A stretch of DNA of 10,813 bases, taken from positions 1 to 10,813 of the forward strand of contig JAZQOJ010000086.1 in NCBI GenBank assembly GCA_045627805.1, given 5' to 3'. This stretch comes from UBA1756 sp045627805. Lineage in GTDB: Bacteria; Bacteroidota; Bacteroidia; Bacteroidales; WCHB1-69. Numbering within the stretch: position 1 is the stretch's first letter; each line of letters begins with the position of its first letter. This document shows positions 5,782-10,813 of the stretch, piece after piece. Both the position numbers and the translations under genes were made by a program. The notes under the pieces are model-generated. The model was not told the DNA's origin. It saw only the letters and a list, made by a program, of their open reading frames with translations, and searched no databases.

Positions 5782-7206
5782 ATGAAGAAGATTTTCAAGG
5801 TGGCGTACGCGGTGAGCTTGCTGGCGCTCACGATTTTGACGGCAGCGTGCAACAAGGACGACATCGATGCGGATGCGAAGGTGGAGTTCTCGTCGGACGA
5901 GGTCACCTTCGACACGGTTTTCACCACGATGGGCTCCGTGACGAAGAACTTCCGCGTGTACAATCCTTACAATTTCGACATCAAGATTGACGTTGATTTG
6001 GCGGGCGGGCAGCACTCTCCGTACAGCATCAACGTGGATGGCGTGGCGGGGCACTCGTTCAAGGACGTGGAGATTGCGGCGCACGACAGCATTTTCGTAC
6101 ACGTGAAGGTCAACATCGACCCGACCGACGCCTCCCTACCCTTCCTGGTTACCGACTCCGTACTCTTTCGTCACGGAAGAACAATACAAGATGTTGACTT
6201 AGTGGCATTTGGTCAAAATGCGAACTTCATTGTGGCGGATGCGGGGAGTGGTTCGCTTCGGTACAAGATTGTGGCACACGAGCACGAAGTAGTACACTGG
6301 ACCAACGAGAAACCGTATGTGGTTTACGGTGGCTATGCCGCAGTGGACTCGCTCGGGACACTCATCATCGACCCTGGAACGAAAATATACTTTCACACGG
6401 GTGCGGGCATCTGGGTTTACCGCTACGGCAACATCCAGGCCGTGGGGACGGCCGACGAGCCCATCGTGTTCCGCGGCGACAAGCTGAGCAGCTGGTTCAA
6501 CACCGACTACGCCCAGTGGGACCGCATCTGGATTAACGAGAGCAACACCGACAACCGTTTCGAGCACGTGGAAATCACCAACGCCTACATCGGGTTGCAA
6601 GTGGAAACGCTGAGCGAGTATCTTCCCGGACGCACCATCGTGAAAAACAGCATCATTCACAACACCTACAACTGCGGCATCCTGGCCCGCGCCACACGGC
6701 TCGCGGCCGAGAACTGCCAAGTGAGCAACAACGGAGAACACGGCCTGTTGCTCAGTGTCGGAGAGTACGACCTGAAGCACCTCACCGTGGCCAACTACTT
6801 CTCCAGCTCGGCTTCCACAAGGAAAACGCCCACCGTTCTCATCAGCGACACTTACAGCGACGGCGCATACGAATACATCGGCAACTGCGTGGCGAATTTC
6901 ACCAACTGCATCATTTACGGACTACTTGAGAACGAGTTGTCGGAGCACAGTTGTCACAGCGAGGAGGTCTCACTGCAAACCAGCTTCGACCACTGCCTGA
7001 TACGCAGCACCGCCACCTTTGAGAGTTTCCACGACTGCATTCTCAGCCGCGACCCGCTGTTCGTACACAAGAGCGAGCAAGACTACCACCTCACGGAAGG
7101 GTCTCCCGCCATCAACGCGGGAAAGACCGGACTGGGCATCCAGTTCGACCTGGAAGGGAAAATTCGCGACGGGCAACCGGACATCGGAGCATTTGAGTAT
7201 GAGTGA
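5782..7206 (+). CDS. Lipoprotein with parallel beta-helix and choice-of-anchor-Q-like C terminus
   Basis: The 474-aa product begins with a lipoprotein signal; the lipobox LTAAC puts the lipidated Cys at 23, followed by NKDDID, an acidic stretch that in Bacteroidetes often favours surface export. Residues about 33-145 look like an immunoglobulin-like beta domain (FDTVFTTMGSVTKNFRVYNP). Residues about 190-435 show the beta-helix pattern: GTLIIDPGTKIYF, IVFRGD, and short strands alternating with Asn and Cys turns (NSIIHNTYNCGI, NCQVSNNGEHG, NCIIYG). The end, GSPAINAG through PDIGAFEY (439-473), matches the choice-of-anchor Q pattern as I recall it. No polysaccharide-lyase catalytic residues can be assigned. 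It starts 53 bp after truA and may be in the same transcript. A surface carbohydrate- or adhesion-related role is inference. Confidence 0.85.
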   Translation: MKKIFKVAYAVSLLALTILTAACNKDDIDADAKVEFSSDEVTFDTVFTTMGSVTKNFRVYNPYNFDIKIDVDLAGGQHSPYSINVDGVAGHSFKDVEIAAHDSIFVHVKVNIDPTDASLPFLVTDSVLFRHGRTIQDVDLVAFGQNANFIVADAGSGSLRYKIVAHEHEVVHWTNEKPYVVYGGYAAVDSLGTLIIDPGTKIYFHTGAGIWVYRYGNIQAVGTADEPIVFRGDKLSSWFNTDYAQWDRIWINESNTDNRFEHVEITNAYIGLQVETLSEYLPGRTIVKNSIIHNTYNCGILARATRLAAENCQVSNNGEHGLLLSVGEYDLKHLTVANYFSSSASTRKTPTVLISDTYSDGAYEYIGNCVANFTNCIIYGLLENELSEHSCHSEEVSLQTSFDHCLIRSTATFESFHDCILSRDPLFVHKSEQDYHLTEGSPAINAGKTGLGIQFDLEGKIRDGQPDIGAFEYE

Positions 7207-7331
7207 CAATCGGGTGGAATCGGTTAAACGGTTAACGTCGTGGAAACGGTTAATTTTGGACGAAGGGTGGAATGGGTGAAAGGACGAAAGATTATACGAT
7301 AAAAGCAACGAGATAAAAGCAACGAGATAAA
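7207..7331 (+). repeat. Intergenic spacer with cggttaa words and a 14-bp tandem repeat
   Basis: The spacer holds cggttaaacggttaa (7221-7235) and cgtggaaacggttaa (7239-7253). The same two words occur in the opposite order at 8424-8456. G/A-rich DNA follows (ggacgaagggtggaatgggt). Just before the next start codon the 14-mer ataaaagcaacgag is present twice in tandem (7299-7312, 7313-7326), and a third partial unit, ataaaatg, provides the ATG itself. Confidence 0.8.
7251..7258 (+). promoter_or_regulatory. Candidate -7 box (TAnnTTTG) for the downstream gene
   Basis: The octamer taattttg fits the Bacteroidetes -7 consensus TAnnTTTG and would start a transcript about 65 nt before the ATG at 7332. 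There is no clear -33 TTTG about 20 bp upstream, where the cggttaa words lie. The related words at 928-934 and 8453-8459 lack a full match, so the box is specific to this site. Weak support. Confidence 0.3.
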
Positions 7332-8303
7332 ATGAAGAAAGGTTTCGCATTCATCATCATCCTACTATGCGCAAGTATGGTTTTCTCGCAGAAGAAAGAG
7401 GAGATCATACAGCGTGTTATCGCATTGGAGACGGAGAATGTGCAGAACAAGGCGGCTATCGAAGTGCTGAATATGGCCATCAAGAACCTCAAGGATGCGA
7501 ACGATATGCTGGAGGACAAGGTCAAGCTACAGAGCGACATCACACGGTTGCAGGGGAGCACGATTGAGGAGCTGAGCGCGAAGCTGGAGGAATTACAGAA
7601 ACAAAACAAGGAGCTGACGGCCCAGCTGGAGGAACTGAGGAACACGGTGCCCGCAAGCGACCCGAACGCCCTCATCACGGAGCCGGAGAACGAGGAAGAC
7701 TCTATCGTGTGCGTATTGCAACATTATTATAAATCGAAGCGCTGGGACGACCGCGTCGAGTTCGTTTACAAAGGCGAGCAGATGCGTCCGCTGATGCAGG
7801 AATACTACAAGGACGGATTTGAGAGAATCAACATCGACAAGGACCTCGTCACGATTCCGGGCAGCCACTACAAGGTGGGCGACGTTTTCCTTGAGAACTC
7901 CACTGGCACCTATGTGCGCAAAACGGAAAATGGCTTCCTGATTGATTGGGAAGCGACTGTGGGCTACAACAAGATTGCCTGCGGCGGCTATGTGACTGCG
8001 GAAGGCACAAACAAGATAGAAATCCGCGCCGAGCTCTCCAATCCCACAACCGCCGACTTCGCCGACTTCGGGGTCGGGCAAAGTTATTACCAAATTCTGC
8101 TTGAGACGAAAGACGGTGCACACTGCCACGCTTACGTGTACAAAACCTCGACCGCCGGGCAGCAAATCAGCAAGATTCTCAACGACGGGAAAAGCCACCG
8201 CCTCATTCTCGACGTGGTCGGCAAGAGGAAATACGATGACTGGGAGAACGAAAAATATTTCCTCTTCATCGACAAATTCGTGCAGGAGGGCTGGGCGAAG
8301 TAG
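7332..8303 (+). CDS. Exported coiled-coil protein of unknown function
   Basis: I do not recognise this 323-aa protein with confidence. Residues 1-19 form a signal peptide (hydrophobic core IIILLCASMVF, likely cut before Gln20) with no lipobox Cys at the cleavage site. Residues about 21-103 have heptad-like spacing of Leu/Ile/Val with abundant Glu, Lys and Gln, so a long coiled coil is likely. A short Pro/Glu linker (106-123) leads to a C-terminal domain of about 200 residues with the motif VLQHYYKSKRWDDRVEFVY then EQMRPLMQEYY (128-159). The remainder is probably beta-rich, ending in FLFIDKFVQEGWAK. A similar W-R-V-E-x-PLM-x-YY pattern occurs, from memory, in exported proteins of other phyla; that is unverified. 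It may be transcribed from its own promoter. A periplasmic scaffold or envelope-binding role is only a guess. Confidence 0.8.
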   Translation: MKKGFAFIIILLCASMVFSQKKEEIIQRVIALETENVQNKAAIEVLNMAIKNLKDANDMLEDKVKLQSDITRLQGSTIEELSAKLEELQKQNKELTAQLEELRNTVPASDPNALITEPENEEDSIVCVLQHYYKSKRWDDRVEFVYKGEQMRPLMQEYYKDGFERINIDKDLVTIPGSHYKVGDVFLENSTGTYVRKTENGFLIDWEATVGYNKIACGGYVTAEGTNKIEIRAELSNPTTADFADFGVGQSYYQILLETKDGAHCHAYVYKTSTAGQQISKILNDGKSHRLILDVVGKRKYDDWENEKYFLFIDKFVQEGWAK

Positions 8304-8348
8304 TTTTAATTAAATCCATTTCGCAAATAGAGTCCAGCTGCAATTTTT

Positions 8349-8419
8349 CGGAATTATCCCCTTTCAGTCTTGTAAATGCCGCAATGCCGGCCGTGAGATG
8401 TTCGCATAATGGGAATGAT
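8349..8419 (-). repeat. Second repeat module, copy R2b (inverted)
   Basis: Read on the minus strand, this segment matches 555-624. It has a perfect 25-base match beginning atcattcccattatgcg, eight variable positions, a 19-base perfect match, and a nearly identical tail ending attccg. On the left the module follows R1 directly in forward orientation. Here it lies upstream of R1 and inverted, separated from it by the cggttaa words. Confidence 0.8.
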
Positions 8420-8501
8420 GAGACGTGGAAACGGTTAACGTCGGTTAAACGGTTAATGGGATGAATGGACGAAGAGACGAATGCCGCCTTCGGCGTGATA
8501 T

Positions 8502-8541
8502 AGGAAATGCGCAGGAAATTCCGAGGAAATGATCAGGAAAT
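8502..8541 (+). repeat. Four AGGAAAT boxes at 11-bp spacing in R1b
   Basis: The heptamer aggaaat starts at 8502, 8513, 8524 and 8535, again exactly 11 bp apart. Compared with the left copy, the spacer between boxes 2 and 3 changed from ttca to tccg, while all four boxes are unchanged. This favours selection on the boxes and their phase. Confidence 0.8.
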
Positions 8542-8698
8542 TTTTCTTTTGCTGCTTTCTGAGGAATGTAGCCGTACAATTGTTTTCCACAATGAAAGTT
8601 ATTGCGCCGCAGTCACATCCGGGAAGGATGTGACACCTATAACCCCACATAAGGACGAAGTCCGCGATGTGGGGTGAGCGATGGCGGGCCAACAGCCG

Positions 8699-8715
8699 GC
8701 ATCTCGGAGAGATGC
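8699..8715 (+). other. GGA-loop hairpin, exact inversion of 286-302
   Basis: The sequence gcatctc-gga-gagatgc is the exact reverse complement of the equivalent hairpin in R1a (loop tcc). Both sides of the hairpin are flanked by sequence in the same orientation as in R1a, so only this 17-bp unit, or just its loop, is flipped. Confidence 0.8.
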
Positions 8716-8794
8716 TACTAAAAGGTGTCGCACCTCTCCGAGGTTGTTCTCTCTGCAAGACAAAATAATGCAACTCCGTTTTCTTTCAATAAGT

Positions 8795-8828
8795 CAACTT
8801 TCTTTTTCTCAAGACAAAAAGAAAGTTG
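8795..8828 (+). other. Perfect 13-bp A/T-rich hairpin in R1b
   Basis: The arms caactttcttttt (8795-8807) and aaaaagaaagttg (8816-8828) surround an 8-nt loop. Arms are identical to those at 460-493, and only two loop bases differ. There is no trailing T-run on either strand. Confidence 0.75.
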
Positions 8829-8953
8829 AGCAATCGCGAACTGACAATCAGGGAGTTGCGATGTGCTGAGCGGCAACTCCGCAATGCGGATAATTCCGTC
8901 AATTTATCGAAATGTTGTCCAGAGGTTTAGAACGTGAATTGTGGTCTAATCAT

Positions 8954-8990
8954 CAAAAAAACTCCCCCCGCGTAATCAACGGGAGGAGTT
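8954..8990 (-). terminator. Intrinsic terminator of the minus-strand secreted-protein gene
   Basis: Read on the minus strand, aactcctcccg (8990-8980) pairs with cggggggagtt (8970-8960) as an 11-bp stem with one G-U pair and a 9-nt loop. A run of seven T residues (plus-strand A-run at 8955-8961) overlaps and follows the stem's last base pairs. It begins 21 bp after the stop codon at 9012-9014. On the plus strand the wobble becomes a C-A mismatch and no T-run follows, so it is directional for the minus gene. Confidence 0.88.
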
Positions 8991-9011
8991 GCGTGTTTGT
9001 TAAACGGATGA

Positions 9012-10813
9012 CTACTTCGTCACCATCAGTTTGACAGTCCGGATAGCGTTTCCGCTGCGAAGTGTCACAAAGTAAACGCCCTGTGCCCATCCGCTCACGT
9101 TGAATTCGGCCCGGCCGTCGGTTGTTTCGCCCAGCAACTGGCTGTAAACGGTCTTTCCGTTCACGTCGGTCACCACCAAAACAGAGCTCTCAGCGCAAGA
9201 ACCCAAGCTGACGTGGCACATCGAGTTGGCTGGATTCGGATAGATTGTCATAGCGGCTGCCTCAGCGTTGTCGGCGACAGAGGTCTCAGTTTCCGGAGCC
9301 AACAAGTTGCTGTTGCTGATATGATAACGCAAGGTGTCGGTGGAGAGAACAAGTCCTGTGCTTTGCGCATTTCTTCCGCCCAGTTTGTGATCCGTGCACC
9401 AAGTGAGCGCATAATCGGTACCGTTCATCATTTCAACCATATCCAACACGATTTCGTAGTCGCCGTCCATCTTCCAGTCGGCACGGATGCGGTTTTCAGT
9501 TGATTCCTGATAGTCAAGATAGAAGTAGTTGTAAGCGTACGAGCTCACCGGACGGAACGTTTTGCCCGGAATGCTGCCCTCGTTGTCGAATATGGTGGCG
9601 CCAACATAACGCTGCACCGCCTCGTACCAGGTTTCCATTACCAAATTCACATAGTCGTACACATAAGATACGGGCTCGCCATTGCGGTAGATTGTGTAGT
9701 TGATGGCGACTTTCGTACTGCCATCATAACCATTGGCATCAACCGTCAACTCAGTCACACTGTTCGTTTCAGTAATGTCGTTGTCGCTCAATGTCATAAT
9801 CGGACCATTCGCGATTGGCAGTTCAGGATCGTCAACCTCAGGCGTTTCAGTGACAGTGAATGAGATGGTGGCAGCTGCCAATTCCTGTCCTGACTGACTA
9901 TTCCGGCCACCAATGATTCGGGTAACGCCATTGTCGGAGTATGTCACGCCGCAGTTAAGGCCGCCTTCCTCTTCGCGAAGGTAGAACTTGACCTCGTAAT
10001 CTCCAGGAATGGTGAAGTCGTGAGTGAACAAGTTCGCACGGCCATTCCAGTAATGCATATAGAAGTAACTGAACGGCATATTTGCCAATACATAGGTGTT
10101 GGACGGGATGTTGCCCGTGGCGGTCATATAGCCAGTTGAGCCGATGTTAGCGCCCAGATGTTCAGTGAACAGTCCGAGGGTGCCACCACACTCGCCGTAC
10201 AGGTCTTCCACCATTTCTCCATTCTTGTACACAACGTAATCCAGCGACGCCTTCGTTTCGGGATCAAGGGTGTTGGCGAACACCTGCAAGAGGAACGAAT
10301 CCGCTGCGAGTGTTGTGGGCACGATGAACGGAGTGCCGTCGGCGTGCTCGTTGCCGATGGTCAGGTGCAGCGTCACGACGGAGTCGCAGCCGCTGGCCGC
10401 CTCGAAGGTCTGCTCGTAGTCTCCAGACGCGGTGTACGGAACGCCGTTCCAGATGTAGTAGTCGTCGGCCGTCTCGCTGAACTCGGTGGCGAGCGAGCGG
10501 GTGATGGTCAGGCGCAGCGTGTCAACGTGCTCGCACACGGCGCCGTCCTCGTAGTCGTAGTAGTATTCGCCGCTTTCGGTGTACTCGGCGCCGTGCCAGA
10601 AGTAGCGGTCGCAGGCGGCGGCCGTCTCGGACACGTTCTCCGAGCGGTAAACGGTGAGGTGCAGCGTGTCAACCTGCTCGCAGCCGTTCGCATCGGTGTG
10701 TCCGAACGTGTAGATGCCGCTCGCGGTGTAGTGCTCGCCGTTCCACTCGTAGCTTTCGCAGGCATCAACGGTTTCGGCCTCGTGAGCCGGCGTGTGGACG
10801 GTCAGGTGCAGCG
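9012..10813 (-). CDS. Type IX-secreted repeat-built surface protein (5' end outside the window)
   Basis: The frame is open to the window edge, so the true start lies beyond it; a GTG at 10634 is internal to a repeat and is not a credible start. About 599 residues are visible. First come tandem units of about 42 residues with the pattern C-x2-Y-x-WNG-x2-YTASG-x-Y...GC(D/E)-x2-DTLHLT, common in large Bacteroidetes surface proteins. Then two copies of a domain of about 160 residues, each with Y-x-NGE near its start, GDYE in the middle and GGRN(S/A)QS near its end. Last is a type A Por sorting domain (9015-9251) starting IYPNPAN, with DVNGKTVY and GWAQGVYFVTL, ending VKLMVTK. The protein should pass the inner membrane by Sec and the outer membrane by type IX secretion. 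No enzymatic motif is seen, so adhesin or structural protein is the best guess. It ends in an intrinsic terminator. Confidence 0.9.
   Translation of the reverse strand, partial: LHLTVHTPAHEAETVDACESYEWNGEHYTASGIYTFGHTDANGCEQVDTLHLTVYRSENVSETAAACDRYFWHGAEYTESGEYYYDYEDGAVCEHVDTLRLTITRSLATEFSETADDYYIWNGVPYTASGDYEQTFEAASGCDSVVTLHLTIGNEHADGTPFIVPTTLAADSFLLQVFANTLDPETKASLDYVVYKNGEMVEDLYGECGGTLGLFTEHLGANIGSTGYMTATGNIPSNTYVLANMPFSYFYMHYWNGRANLFTHDFTIPGDYEVKFYLREEEGGLNCGVTYSDNGVTRIIGGRNSQSGQELAAATISFTVTETPEVDDPELPIANGPIMTLSDNDITETNSVTELTVDANGYDGSTKVAINYTIYRNGEPVSYVYDYVNLVMETWYEAVQRYVGATIFDNEGSIPGKTFRPVSSYAYNYFYLDYQESTENRIRADWKMDGDYEIVLDMVEMMNGTDYALTWCTDHKLGGRNAQSTGLVLSTDTLRYHISNSNLLAPETETSVADNAEAAAMTIYPNPANSMCHVSLGSCAESSVLVVTDVNGKTVYSQLLGETTDGRAEFNVSGWAQGVYFVTLRSGNAIRTVKLMVTK
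9318..10325 (-). repeat. Duplicated domain of about 160 residues inside the secreted protein
   Basis: Two stretches of the product, encoded at about 10325-9849 and 9803-9318, align by landmarks in the same order. These are VVYKNGEMV against TIYRNGEPV, GNIPSNTY against GSIPGKTF, FSYFYMHY against YNYFYLDY, PGDYEVKFYL against DGDYEIVLDM, and IGGRNSQSG against LGGRNAQST. The copies are highly diverged elsewhere, so the duplication is old. I do not recognise the domain; the strand-rich spacing suggests a beta-sandwich. Confidence 0.7.
10356..10813 (-). repeat. Tandem Cys-WNG-DTLHLT coding repeats
   Basis: Three units are visible at about 10775-10650, 10628-10503 and 10475-10356, plus the tail (LHLTV) of a fourth at the window edge. 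Units 1 and 2 each have two Cys, 26 residues apart, that could form a disulfide. Unit 3 reads ETADDYYIWNG and lacks the first Cys, leaving its second unpaired. The array probably continues upstream. The DNA here is visibly more GC-rich than the rest of the gene. Confidence 0.8.

Larger units (their letters stand above)
8476..8897 (+). repeat. Long hairpin-rich intergenic repeat, copy R1b
   Basis: This is the direct-orientation second copy of 36-562. It keeps the opening GC hairpin, the four phased AGGAAAT boxes (8502-8541), the 9-bp hairpin (8612-8634), the two-step CCCCACAT hairpin (8642-8673), one TCC-type hairpin with its loop inverted (8699-8715), a chimeric hairpin (8731-8746), the 13-bp A/T hairpin (8795-8828) and the terminal tccgca/tgcgga hairpin. 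It lacks a 79-bp segment of R1a and has a shorter variable spacer after the T-rich run. In this copy gcaactcc (8770-8777) can also pair with ggagttgc (8852-8859), enclosing the 13-bp hairpin in a larger fold. Confidence 0.85.
8304..9011. other. Gene-free region between convergent genes
   Basis: I see no supported gene in these 708 bases. They contain R2b (8349-8419, inverted), the cgtggaaacggttaa and cggttaaacggttaa words (8424-8438 and 8442-8456), R1b (8476-8897), about 55 bases with no recognised feature, and the terminator of the minus-strand gene (8954-8990). No clear intrinsic terminator for the plus-strand genes is visible just after 8303; the hairpins of R1b might serve but lack T-tracts. 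Confidence 0.7.

Noticed and set aside
8681..8869. 62-codon frame in R1b sharing QDKxMQLRFL with the frame in R1a
   Set aside because: The shared residues follow from DNA repeat similarity. Upstream parts are in different contexts and the frame covers hairpins; there is no sign of protein-level selection.
10508..10634. Translation start of the secreted protein at the GTG near 10634
   Set aside because: The same frame continues upstream to the window edge and encodes another complete repeat unit, so the GTG is an internal Val codon.

Overview
The window looks like a Bacteroidetes chromosome, most likely an uncultured or less-studied member of the Bacteroidales. The evidence is a type IX secretion (Por) C-terminal sorting domain on the right-hand gene, a lipoprotein ending in a choice-of-anchor-Q-like segment, A-rich regions before start codons in place of clear Shine-Dalgarno sites, and Bacteroidetes-type DnaG, TruA and S41 protease sequences. 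I cannot name a species from sequence alone.

Layout. Bases 1-1179 hold no convincing gene. They contain a long hairpin-rich repeat (R1a, about 36-562), a second repeat module (R2a, 555-624), a four-unit 18-bp tandem array (860-931) and purine-rich low-complexity DNA. Bases 1180-8303 carry five plus-strand genes: an exported S41 (CtpA-type) protease, DNA primase dnaG (start overlapping the protease stop by one base), truA (23 bp further on), a beta-helix lipoprotein, and an exported coiled-coil protein I do not recognise. Bases 8304-9011 are again gene-free. They hold R2 in inverted orientation (8349-8419), a second copy of R1 in direct orientation (8476-8897), and a good intrinsic terminator (8954-8990) belonging to the minus-strand gene. 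Bases 9012-10813 are the 3' part of a large minus-strand gene for a type IX-secreted, repeat-built surface protein, cut by the window edge.

How it works together. Protease, dnaG and truA probably form a housekeeping transcription unit of envelope proteolysis, replication priming and tRNA pseudouridylation. The two exported proteins downstream may be co-transcribed or have their own promoter; a -7-like box lies before the last one. The minus-strand secreted protein is a separate unit converging on the plus-strand genes, with repeat R1b between them.

The least explained signal is the non-coding repeat system. The two R1 copies share an ordered set of hairpins and four AGGAAAT boxes spaced exactly 11 bp apart. 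They differ in telling ways: one 17-bp hairpin is an exact inversion of its counterpart, and a 79-bp segment bounded by two identical 13-mers is absent from one copy, leaving a chimeric hairpin. With the shared cggttaaacggttaa words at three intergenic sites, this suggests an actively rearranging family of structured intergenic elements. It may be related to REP/RAYT-type or MITE-like elements, but no transposase is visible here, so that link is inference.
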